This document shows positions 27,215-35,731 of a stretch of DNA of 64,000 nt, piece after piece. Source of the DNA: Marinobacter shengliensis (GTDB taxonomy: Bacteria > Pseudomonadota > Gammaproteobacteria > Pseudomonadales > Oleiphilaceae); NCBI RefSeq assembly GCF_003007715.1, contig NZ_PXNO01000027.1, forward strand, positions 1,107,253 to 1,171,252, written 5' to 3'. A model generated the notes under the pieces. That model saw only the letters and a list, made by a program, of their open reading frames with translations. It ran no database searches and was not told the origin of the DNA. The translations under genes and the position numbers were made by a program. Every line of letters begins with the position of its first letter. The stretch's first letter is position 1.

Positions 27215-29784
27215 TCTTCGGTTTCCTCGCCTTCTACTTCGACGTCGTCGTCATCAGATTCTGCGATACGCTCCACACCCACCAGGCGCTCATCTTCCTG
27301 AGACAGGCGAATGAGGCGCACACCCTGGGTGTTCCGGCTGAGCACCGAAACCTCGTCAGTGCGGGTACGCACCAGGGTGCCCTTGTCAGAGATCAGCATC
27401 ATCTCGTCGCCTTCAAACAGCTGAAGTGCCGTCACCAGGTTGCCGTTACGCTCTGAACACTGCATGGCGATAACGCCCTGGCTACCACGGCTGTATGCCG
27501 GGAACTCGTCAATGGCGGTACGCTTGCCATAGCCATGCTCACTGGCAGTAAGAATCACACCGCCTTCCTGCGGGATGATCAGGGACACCACATGGTGGCC
27601 TTCCGGCATCTTGATACCACGTACACCACGGGCTGTCCGGCTCATCGGGCGTACCTGCTCCTCCTGGAACCGCACGGCTTTACCGGCGGTGGAGAACAGC
27701 ATCACTTCGGCGGAACCATCCGTAATGGCTGCGCCAATCAGGGTATCGCCTTCGTCCAGGTTCAAAGCAATCAGACCACTGCTGCGCGGACGGGAGAAGT
27801 TCGGCAGCGGCGTTTTTTTGACGACACCGGCGGAGGTGGCCATCAATACAAACTGCTCTTCCGGGTAGTCCCGCACCGGCAGGAAAGTAGTAATCCGCTC
27901 ACCCTCTTCCAGCGGCAGGATATTGACCATCGGCCGACCACGGGAACCACGGCTGCCACGGGGAATCTCAAACACCCGCAACCAGTACACCTTGCCCCGG
28001 TTGGAGAAACACAGAATGGTGTCGTGGGAGTTGGCCACCAGCAGCTTTTCGATGAAGTCTTCGTCTTTCATCGAGGTTGCTGCCTTGCCCCGGCCTCCAC
28101 GGCGCTGGGCCTGGTAATCTTCAACCGCCTGGGTCTTGGCGTAACCGCTGTGGGAAATGGTGACCACCAGGTCTTCTTCATCGATCAGGTCAGCAATCGT
28201 CAGGTCGCGCTGCGAACTGGTGATCTCGGTACGGCGCTCGTCACCGAACTCCGCTACCACGGCTTCCAGCTCTTCACGGATGACCTGCATCAGGCGGTCC
28301 GGGTCTGCCAGAATTTCCAGCAGGCCGGCGATCTTCTCGAGGATATCCTTGTACTCATTCTGGAGTTTTTCGGTTTCCAGGCCGGTCAGGCGGTGCAGAC
28401 GCATATCCAGAATGGCCTGGGTCTGCTCCGGAGACAGGTAATAAAGGCCATCGCGCAGGCCGTAGATCTCCGGCAGATCGTCCGGGCGGCAGGCGTCTTC
28501 ACCGGCACGCTCCAGCATGGCCAGAACATCACCCGGCACCCAGCCCTTGGACATCAGCTTTTCTTTGGCTTCCACAGAGCTCGGTGATGCCTTGATCAGC
28601 TCGATCATTTCATCGATGTTGGCGAGGGCAACCGTCAGACCTTCCAGGATATGGCCGCGCTCGCGGGCCTTGCGCAGCTCATAGATGGTTCGGCGCGTCA
28701 CCACTTCACGGCGATGGCGAACGAACGCATCGAGCATTTCCTTCAGGTTCAGAATCTTCGGCTCGCCGTTGATCAGCGCTACCATGTTGATACCGAACAC
28801 GGTTTGCAGCTGAGTGTGAGCAAACAGATTGTTCACGATCACTTCGGGGTTTTCACCACGACGAAGCTCGATCACCACCCGGATGCCTTCCTTGTTGGAT
28901 TCATCACGCAGCTCCGTGATGCCCTCCAGGCGCTTTTCCTTGACCAGTTCAGCAATCTTTTCGATCAACCGGGCCTTGTTCAGCTGGTACGGCAGTTCGG
29001 TGATGATGATGGCGTCACGATTGGTTTTCTTGTCGTGCTCAATCTCGTGGCGGGCGCGGATGTAAATGCGGCCACGACCAGTGCGGTAGGCTTCAACGAT
29101 ACCGGCACGGCCGTTGATGATGCCCTGGGTCGGGAAATCCGGGCCCGGAATGAACTCCATCAGCTCGTCGATGGACAGGTCCGGGTTATCAATCAGCGCC
29201 AGACAACCATTGACCACTTCGGTCAGGTTGTGGGGCGGAATGTTGGTCGCCATACCTACGGCAATACCGGAAGAACCATTGACCAGCAGGTTCGGTACAC
29301 GGGTAGGCAGGACTTCCGGAATACGCTCGGTGCCGTCGTAGTTGTCGACGAAATCCACGGTTTCCTTGTCCAGGTCCGCCAGCAGCGAATGGGCAATTTT
29401 CTCCATGCGGATTTCGGTGTAACGCATGGCGGCGGCGTTGTCGCCGTCGATGGACCCGAAGTTACCCTGACCATCCACCAGCGGGTATCGTAAGGAGAAC
29501 GGCTGAGCCATACGAACAATGGTGTCGTAAACGGCTGAATCACCATGGGGGTGATATTTACCGATAACGTCACCCACCACACGGGCGGATTTCTTGTATG
29601 CCTTGTTCCAGTCGTTACCCAACTCGGACATGGCGAACAGCACCCGACGGTGCACCGGCTTGAGGCCGTCACGCACGTCTGGCAGAGCCCGGCCGACGAT
29701 AACGCTCATGGCGTAATCGAGGTAGGACTGCTTCAATTCGTCTTCAATATTGACCGGCAGGATCTCTTTGGCTAACTCACCCAT
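27211..29784 (-). CDS. gyrA: DNA gyrase subunit A
   Basis: The breakage-reunion subunit of DNA gyrase, 857 residues. Catalytic Tyr122 lies in AAMRYTE, and the numbering matches E. coli. The quinolone-resistance region reads HPHGDSAVYDT with Ser83 and Asp87, the usual drug-sensitive residues. The GyrA box QRRGGRGK needed for DNA wrapping is present near 565, and the protein ends in an acidic tail (DDDDVEVEGEETEE). It leads the gyrA-serC-pheA-hisC-tyrA/aroA-cmk block. Confidence 0.98.
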   Translation of the reverse strand: MGELAKEILPVNIEDELKQSYLDYAMSVIVGRALPDVRDGLKPVHRRVLFAMSELGNDWNKAYKKSARVVGDVIGKYHPHGDSAVYDTIVRMAQPFSLRYPLVDGQGNFGSIDGDNAAAMRYTEIRMEKIAHSLLADLDKETVDFVDNYDGTERIPEVLPTRVPNLLVNGSSGIAVGMATNIPPHNLTEVVNGCLALIDNPDLSIDELMEFIPGPDFPTQGIINGRAGIVEAYRTGRGRIYIRARHEIEHDKKTNRDAIIITELPYQLNKARLIEKIAELVKEKRLEGITELRDESNKEGIRVVIELRRGENPEVIVNNLFAHTQLQTVFGINMVALINGEPKILNLKEMLDAFVRHRREVVTRRTIYELRKARERGHILEGLTVALANIDEMIELIKASPSSVEAKEKLMSKGWVPGDVLAMLERAGEDACRPDDLPEIYGLRDGLYYLSPEQTQAILDMRLHRLTGLETEKLQNEYKDILEKIAGLLEILADPDRLMQVIREELEAVVAEFGDERRTEITSSQRDLTIADLIDEEDLVVTISHSGYAKTQAVEDYQAQRRGGRGKAATSMKDEDFIEKLLVANSHDTILCFSNRGKVYWLRVFEIPRGSRGSRGRPMVNILPLEEGERITTFLPVRDYPEEQFVLMATSAGVVKKTPLPNFSRPRSSGLIALNLDEGDTLIGAAITDGSAEVMLFSTAGKAVRFQEEQVRPMSRTARGVRGIKMPEGHHVVSLIIPQEGGVILTASEHGYGKRTAIDEFPAYSRGSQGVIAMQCSERNGNLVTALQLFEGDEMMLISDKGTLVRTRTDEVSVLSRNTQGVRLIRLSQEDERLVGVERIAESDDDDVEVEGEETEE

Positions 29785-29910
29785 CGAGAAAGGTTCCTTT
29801 GCGTTATCTGGAAGTCGTACCGGGGCCGTTTCCGGGCCCCGTCTTTATTCTTCAACAAGCCGCCAAGCATACCACAGTCCACTGCCCCGAGGGGCGACTG
29901 TGGCACAGCC

Positions 29911-30765
29911 TTAATCGAACACTACGGTCTTGTTTTCGTAGGTAATCACGCGGTCTTCGATATGAGACCGAAGACCGCGGGCCAGCACGTTCTTTTCAAC
30001 GTCTTTGCCCAGGCGAACCATATCTTCAATGGAATCGCTGTGGCTGATGCGAATCACGTCTTGCTCGATGATCGGGCCTTCGTCCAGGTCCTGGGTCACG
30101 TAGTGGCAGGTGGCCCCGATCAGCTTCACACCCCGGCTGTAGGCCTGGTGATATGGGCGGGCCCCGGCAAACGACGGCAGGAAGCTGTGGTGAATGTTGA
30201 TCACCTTGCCAGCGTACTTTTCGCACAGCTCAGCCGGCAGAATCTGCATGTAACGGGCCAGCACCACCACGTCGGCATCGTACTTCTGGAACAGCTCTTC
30301 AATATGAGCAAAAGCCTCTGCCTTGTTTTCCTTGCTAACCGGTATATGGTGATAGGGAATATCGTGCCACTCCACCATCCGGCGCAGGTCATCGTGGTTG
30401 GAAATAACCGCCACCATTTCGGCGTTCAGTTCCTTGCTGTGCCAGCGGTGCAGGAGGTCCGCCAGACAGTGTGATTCCTTGCTGCACATCAAGATGACAC
30501 GTTTGGGCCGGGCGGAATCGGCAATGTGCCAGCGCATATTGAATTCGCGGGCAATCGGTTCGAACGCGGCCCGGAACTGATCCAGCCCGAAGGGAATCGA
30601 CTCAGCTTTGATCTCGTGGCGCATGAAGAACCAGCCAGACTGAGTGTCTGAATGGTGGCTCGCCTCGGTAATCCAGCCGTTGTAGGTGGACAGAAAATTA
30701 CTCACCTTGGCAACAATCCCTACCCGGTCCGGGCAGGAAATAACAAGACGATAGGTATGCTCCAT
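29911..30765 (-). CDS. purU: Formyltetrahydrofolate deformylase
   Basis: Hydrolyses 10-formyl-THF to THF and formate, balancing one-carbon pools. The 284 residues comprise an N-terminal ACT domain (YRLVISCPDRVGIVAKVSNFL) and a formyltransferase-fold hydrolase domain with the catalytic region NIHHSFLPSFAGARPYHQA and a downstream DLDEGPI. The ATG at 30765 starts the ACT strand. It lies upstream of gyrA in the same direction with 126 bp between. Confidence 0.95.
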   Translation of the reverse strand: MEHTYRLVISCPDRVGIVAKVSNFLSTYNGWITEASHHSDTQSGWFFMRHEIKAESIPFGLDQFRAAFEPIAREFNMRWHIADSARPKRVILMCSKESHCLADLLHRWHSKELNAEMVAVISNHDDLRRMVEWHDIPYHHIPVSKENKAEAFAHIEELFQKYDADVVVLARYMQILPAELCEKYAGKVINIHHSFLPSFAGARPYHQAYSRGVKLIGATCHYVTQDLDEGPIIEQDVIRISHSDSIEDMVRLGKDVEKNVLARGLRSHIEDRVITYENKTVVFD

Positions 30766-30905
30766 TAAGCCTTTCCTTAACTTGAATCCGGGAAAGCGGG
30801 TGCGCCGGAAAACCACAGACATCCGCCTGCGGTGGCGTGCCTGAGCGCACCGGTAAAAATGACCGGCTATGATAGCCTATCTGGCAGCCAGAAACGAGGA
30901 ATCCA

Positions 30906-32669
30906 ATGACACACAGAGTGATCCACAGCCCCCGGCCAAGAATTCCACTGAGGCGCCTGTGGGGCCTGACAGCCGCATTGTTAATGTTACTGGCACTGAA
31001 CACCGCTTACGCCAGCAACCAAGCCATCCTTGAGGGCGAGCGATTCCACCCCGTTCAGACCACTCAGGGCATGGTAGCCACCAGCCACACCCTGGCCAGC
31101 GAGGTGGCCCTGCAGGTTCTCAAAGACGGCGGCAACGCCATGGATGCCGCGGTCGCCGCCGGTTTTGCTTTGGCGGTGACCCAGCCCCGCTCCGGTAACA
31201 TCGGTGGGGGAGGTTTTCTGTTGTATGCACCTGGTGACGGCGGCGCACCTGAGGCCATCGACTACCGGGAAACCGCCCCGGCCGGCGCCACGGAAACCAT
31301 GTTTCAGGATAGCGGGGGCAACGTCATCAGCCAGCGCAGCCGGTTCAGTCACCAGGCCGCTGGCGTTCCCGGCACGGTCGCCGGCCTGGCCCTGGCATTG
31401 GAACGACACGGCACTCTCTCATTAAAGGAAGCCTTGGCCCCGGCCATCCAGCTTGCGCAAGAGGGCTTCGTGGTTCCCCATCGTTTCACCGAAGGCCTGG
31501 AACAAGCCAGAGAACGCCTGCAACGCTGGCCCGCTACCAAGGCGACCTTTTATAAGGAGGACGGTTCGGCACCGCAACCAGGTGAACTATTCAGACAACC
31601 CGACCTGGCTGACACCCTTAAACGCATTGCAGAGCATGGCCCAGCGGGTTTTTACCAGGGGAAGACCGCCCAGTTGATTGTTGATGAGATGCAACGCCAC
31701 GACGGCCTGATCACCCTGGATGACCTCAAAGCCTATCGGCCCGCCGTCCGGCAACCGGTACATGGCCAATATCGTGGTTACGACATCTACTCCATGTCGC
31801 CACCCTCCTCCGGCGGCACCCATATCATCCAGATCCTCAACATCCTTGAGGGCTTCCCCATTACCGAGATGGGCCACAATTCCGCCGCGACCATTCATCA
31901 CATGGCCGAGGCCATGAAACTGGCCTATGCCGACCGGGCTGAATACCTGGGCGATACCGATTTCGTGGAGGTTCCGCTGCGCGGGCTGACCAGCAGGGCC
32001 TATGCGGCAAAGCTGCGAAAAGGCATCAACCCGGACAAAGCACGGCCCGCCAGCGATATCAAACCCGGCCAGCCGGCTGCCCATGAAAGCCCCGAGACTA
32101 CTCATTTTTCCGTGGTGGACCGCTGGGGCAATGCGGTATCCAACACCTACACCATCAACTTCAGCTATGGTTCCGGCATTACCGTTGCGGGCGCTGGTTT
32201 CCTGCTCAATAACGAAATGGATGATTTCAGCGCCAAGCCGGGTGAGCCCAATGCCTACGGCCTGATCGGCGGCGAGGCCAACAAGATCGAACCGGGCAAA
32301 CGCATGCTCAGCTCCATGTCTCCGACCGTGGTGCGCAAAAACAACCGCAACTTCCTGGTAACCGGCAGCCCGGGCGGCTCCCGCATTATCACCACTACCC
32401 TGCAAGTTCTGATGAATGTGATTGACCACAACATGAACATCCAGACTGCCGTGGCTGCGCCCCGCATCCACCACCAGTGGCTGCCTGATGAAATCCGCAT
32501 GGAACAGGGCATCAGCCCGGACACCGTCCGTCTGCTGGAGGCCAAAGGCCATAAGGTCACCACCAGCACGGCCATGGGCGCTATCCAGAGTATTATGATT
32601 GGACAAGATGGCACCCTCTACGGCGGTGCCGATCCACGCCGGAGCACGTCATCGGCGATGGGCTTTTAA
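30906..32669 (+). CDS. ggt: Gamma-glutamyltransferase
   Basis: A periplasmic Ntn-hydrolase that cleaves gamma-glutamyl bonds of glutathione and related compounds. A signal segment (ALLMLLALNTAYA) ends near residue 36. Autocleavage should occur before Thr398 in SPETTHFSVVD, giving a large and a small subunit; the SMSPTVV and GSPGGSRII segments of the active site are present. The 587-residue precursor is normal. It is divergent from purU. Confidence 0.95.
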   Translation: MTHRVIHSPRPRIPLRRLWGLTAALLMLLALNTAYASNQAILEGERFHPVQTTQGMVATSHTLASEVALQVLKDGGNAMDAAVAAGFALAVTQPRSGNIGGGGFLLYAPGDGGAPEAIDYRETAPAGATETMFQDSGGNVISQRSRFSHQAAGVPGTVAGLALALERHGTLSLKEALAPAIQLAQEGFVVPHRFTEGLEQARERLQRWPATKATFYKEDGSAPQPGELFRQPDLADTLKRIAEHGPAGFYQGKTAQLIVDEMQRHDGLITLDDLKAYRPAVRQPVHGQYRGYDIYSMSPPSSGGTHIIQILNILEGFPITEMGHNSAATIHHMAEAMKLAYADRAEYLGDTDFVEVPLRGLTSRAYAAKLRKGINPDKARPASDIKPGQPAAHESPETTHFSVVDRWGNAVSNTYTINFSYGSGITVAGAGFLLNNEMDDFSAKPGEPNAYGLIGGEANKIEPGKRMLSSMSPTVVRKNNRNFLVTGSPGGSRIITTTLQVLMNVIDHNMNIQTAVAAPRIHHQWLPDEIRMEQGISPDTVRLLEAKGHKVTTSTAMGAIQSIMIGQDGTLYGGADPRRSTSSAMGF

Positions 32670-32713
32670 CCGGGCGGGAATTGACCCGCCTCAGACTGTT
32701 TGGGAGGCAAATC

Positions 32714-32962
32714 ATGTATCTTTCTGTACAGCTGAGCTGTTATCCGCTTAAAGACGATTACAAGCAACCGATCTGGGATCTGATTGATCGCCTGAAACAA
32801 ACCGGCCTGGAAGTCTATCCTGGGCGTATGAGCACCGAAATTTTCGGCGACTATGATGAAGTAATGAACGTGCTGTCCGATACCATGAAGTGGTCTTTCG
32901 AAACCTACGGAAAATCGGTGTTCGTGGCCAAGATCATGGAGGGCGACCGGAGGCCGAGATGA
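32714..32962 (+). CDS. Small thiamine-binding/YkoF-like protein
   Basis: An 82-residue protein with the ferredoxin-like alternation of the thiamine-binding/YkoF superfamily: MYLSVQLSCYPL, a helix IWDLIDRLKQTG, LEVYPGRMSTEIFGDYDEV, a second helix and a last strand SVFVAKI. The SxxxxY-P and MST-IFGDYDE positions fit that family. Its stop overlaps the start of the FtsH-like gene (ATGA), so the two are translated together. No other thiamine gene is nearby, so its role here is open. The ATG at 32714 with GGGAGG upstream was chosen over the earlier frame start. Confidence 0.7.
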   Translation: MYLSVQLSCYPLKDDYKQPIWDLIDRLKQTGLEVYPGRMSTEIFGDYDEVMNVLSDTMKWSFETYGKSVFVAKIMEGDRRPR

Positions 32963-34860
32963 CCAACCCGAACGAACCAGGCAAACCCGATAACAACGAC
33001 AAGCCTCAACCAGCCATACCGAACCAGTATTCATTCCTGTGGCTGAGCGCTGCCTTTTTCCTGATGTTTTTGTGGCTACAGGACACCGGTCGCCCGCAGC
33101 AGCAGGAACTGGCCTATTCCGAGTTTAAAGAAGCGGTACTGAACGGGCAGGTGCAGGAAGTCACCCTGCGCAACGAAGAAATCCGTGGCCGGTTTACCGA
33201 GGCCGGTGCCGCCCGGTTCAGTTCCGATACCGGGCGCAGCACAGAGAATTTCCTGACGTTACGGCCACCGGTTGACGATCCGGATCTGCTGTCATTGCTG
33301 GAGCGGCAAGAGGTTGTCATTCGTGGTGCGCCATCGGGCCGGCCCTGGTGGCAGGACCTGATTCTTGGCTTCCTGCCCTGGATACTGTTGCTGGCGCTGA
33401 TGTTCTGGTTCTGGGGGGCGGCACAAAAACGAATGACCCAAGGTGGCGGACCATTCGACTATGCCAAGTCCCGGGCCCGCCGGGCTCGCAAGGAAACCTC
33501 AACTACCACCCTGGATGACGTGGCAGGCATAGAATCCGCCAAGCGCGACATTGCGGAGATCATCGACTTCCTGAAATCGCCCGAGAAATACCGGCGCCTC
33601 GGGGCGGTCATGCCCAAAGGCGTGCTGCTGGTGGGGCCGCCTGGAACCGGTAAAACCCTGTTGGCGAGGGCCATTGCTGGCGAGGCGGAAGTACCCTTCT
33701 TCAGCATCAGCGCCTCGGAATTTATCGAGATGTTTGTCGGAGTGGGTGCCGCACGGGTTCGGGACATGTTCCAGAATGCCCGCAAGGAGGCACCCGCACT
33801 GATCTTCATCGACGAGCTGGATGCCATTGGCCGCTCCCGGGGCGCAGGCCTGGGCGGCGGACACGATGAACGGGAACAGACCCTGAACCAGATCCTGACC
33901 GAGATGGATGGCTTCGAAGCCCACGAGAATGTTTTGGTGCTGGCAGCCACCAACCGCCCGGACGTACTGGACAGCGCCCTGCTCCGCCCCGGCCGGTTCG
34001 ACCGCAAGATCACCCTGGATCGCCCGCACAAAGAGGCCCGGGAAGCCATCCTCAAAGTGCACGTGCGCAAAGTGCCGCTGGCCGCCGATGTGGACCTTGC
34101 GCAGTTATCGGCCCGCACCACCGGTTTCTCCGGCGCAGACCTGAAAAACCTGGTCAACGAAGCGGCCCTGACCGCCGCCAGGGAAAATCTGGACGAGGTT
34201 AACGCCCACTGCTTTGAGCAGGCCCGGGACCGACTGATTCTGGGCGAGGAGCGGGATGCCCAGCTAACGCCGGAAGAACGGGAAGTGGTGGCCTACCACG
34301 AGTGCGGACACGCCATCATGGCCTATTACATGCCCAAGGCCGACCCACTCACCAAGATCACCATTATCCCCCATGGCATGGCCATGGGCGTAACCGAACA
34401 AACTCCTCGGGAAGACAAATACAACTACACCGAAAGCTACCTGCGGGATCGCATCAAAGTCATGCTGGGCGGCCGCTCCGCCGAGAAAATCATCTATGGC
34501 GAAGTCAGCACCGGTGCCCAGAACGATCTTAAAGAAGCCACAAAATTGCTGCGCCGAATGATCGGCCAGTGGGGCATGAGTGAGAAAGTGGGCCCACTGG
34601 GACTGGGTATCGGTGAGGAGCATGTATTCCTGGGACGGGAGATGGGTGCCCCCCGGGAGTACAGTGAAAAGCTGGCCGACCTGATTGATTCGGAAATCCA
34701 GTCGCAACTCATGGACCTGGAATCCTACACCGTCAACTTCCTCAAGGAACACCGCAAGGAGTTGGACGCCTTGGCCAAGGCGGTGATGAAACACGAAACC
34801 CTGTCAACGGAGGAAATCACCGAGGTGTTGAGCAAAGCCGGCGACCGGAAAATCGCATGA
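32959..34860 (+). CDS. FtsH-family ATP-dependent zinc metalloprotease
   Basis: A membrane AAA+ protease of 633 residues. Membrane helices are near 25-40 and near 135-155, flanking a periplasmic loop. Walker A GPPGTGKT, Walker B LIFIDELDAIG, the SRH arginines and the zinc site HECGH at 447-451 are intact. It has two FtsH traits (GAAQKRM region and SAEKIIYGEVSTGAQNDL), but its N-terminal 25 residues (PNEPGKPDNNDKPQP) and partner differ from the housekeeping ftsH, normally found next to rlmE. It is probably a second FtsH. The start overlaps the thiamine-binding-like gene. Confidence 0.9.
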   Translation: MTNPNEPGKPDNNDKPQPAIPNQYSFLWLSAAFFLMFLWLQDTGRPQQQELAYSEFKEAVLNGQVQEVTLRNEEIRGRFTEAGAARFSSDTGRSTENFLTLRPPVDDPDLLSLLERQEVVIRGAPSGRPWWQDLILGFLPWILLLALMFWFWGAAQKRMTQGGGPFDYAKSRARRARKETSTTTLDDVAGIESAKRDIAEIIDFLKSPEKYRRLGAVMPKGVLLVGPPGTGKTLLARAIAGEAEVPFFSISASEFIEMFVGVGAARVRDMFQNARKEAPALIFIDELDAIGRSRGAGLGGGHDEREQTLNQILTEMDGFEAHENVLVLAATNRPDVLDSALLRPGRFDRKITLDRPHKEAREAILKVHVRKVPLAADVDLAQLSARTTGFSGADLKNLVNEAALTAARENLDEVNAHCFEQARDRLILGEERDAQLTPEEREVVAYHECGHAIMAYYMPKADPLTKITIIPHGMAMGVTEQTPREDKYNYTESYLRDRIKVMLGGRSAEKIIYGEVSTGAQNDLKEATKLLRRMIGQWGMSEKVGPLGLGIGEEHVFLGREMGAPREYSEKLADLIDSEIQSQLMDLESYTVNFLKEHRKELDALAKAVMKHETLSTEEITEVLSKAGDRKIA

Positions 34861-34873
34861 TTCTCCACTGGCT

Positions 34874-35731
34874 TCAGGGTGTTACCGTCACCGGCAGGTT
34901 CATTTCAATCAGCAGGGTATCTGCACCCTGCTCACGGAACAGGCTGCACTGCCGGCTAAGCACCAGTTGCGAGGCGCCTTCCTCCCTGATCACCCGTGCA
35001 ACAGCTCCGGCACTGGCCATGGGCAAGAAACTGACCCGGGCGGTAATACCCTCACTTTCCATATAGGCCAGCAAATCCTCGGCGATACGCTCATCACGGC
35101 CGGTTTCGGTTCGCACCAGGATCGTCAACGGCTGCCGGTTACGCCTTGCCAGCTCAGCGCCAACCCTGACAGCCCGATGGTTCGCCCCTTGATCGTGATT
35201 CAGCAACACCACAATGCGATTTCGGGACCGCATGGGCGGATCGGCCCACAACAACACATCCCCGAGCGCCTGGCTCACCAGAACCCTGGCCGTGGACCCA
35301 AGGCGAGAGCCCGGACTGCCAGACCAGCCCACGCGGCCTAACACCAGCAAATCCCCCGGCCGCGCCAGATTCAGTACTTCATCTGCCACACGGCCACGAC
35401 ACAAGGTGAGCGCCTGGGCAAGCCCCCGTTGCGCCATGGCACGCTCCAGCGATCTTCTCGCCTGCTCCGCCAGCGAGCGCATCCGGGCCTCAATAGCCGC
35501 AAGGTCCATTGGCCGGGCGACTCCGGAATTTCTGCCCACTTCCCTAGTGAACCCGTAGCCCGCGCTGCGCAACAGGTTCACCTCTTCCACGAACACCCCC
35601 AGCACCTCGGCTTTGCGCGCATGGGCAATGTCCGCCGCGGCTTCCAGAGCCGCCAAACTTAACCTTGAACCATCCAACAGAATCAGCACCCGGCCCACTG
35701 GCTCCACCGGTAGCTGTTGCTCAGCGGTCAC
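34874..35731 (-). CDS. Tandem universal stress protein
   Basis: A 285-residue protein with two UspA-like halves. The first half opens GRVLILLDGSRLSLAALEAA and has DLLVLGRVGWSGSPGSRLGSTARVL, an ATP-binding G-x2-G-x9-G-S/T pattern. The second half opens RIVVLLNHDQGANHRAVRVGAELA and looks degenerate at the nucleotide loop. Its first codons overlap the end of the Lon-like protease gene by 11 bp, so the two are likely translationally coupled. It is convergent with the FtsH paralogue. Confidence 0.75.
   Translation of the reverse strand: MTAEQQLPVEPVGRVLILLDGSRLSLAALEAAADIAHARKAEVLGVFVEEVNLLRSAGYGFTREVGRNSGVARPMDLAAIEARMRSLAEQARRSLERAMAQRGLAQALTLCRGRVADEVLNLARPGDLLVLGRVGWSGSPGSRLGSTARVLVSQALGDVLLWADPPMRSRNRIVVLLNHDQGANHRAVRVGAELARRNRQPLTILVRTETGRDERIAEDLLAYMESEGITARVSFLPMASAGAVARVIREEGASQLVLSRQCSLFREQGADTLLIEMNLPVTVTP

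Noticed and set aside
27211..29784. Quinolone-resistance change in gyrA
   Set aside because: Ser83 and Asp87 are both the sensitive-type residues.
29819..29842. Terminator between purU and gyrA
   Set aside because: GGGGCC/GGCCCC can pair, but no T-tract lies on the leftward strand, so termination before gyrA is not supported.
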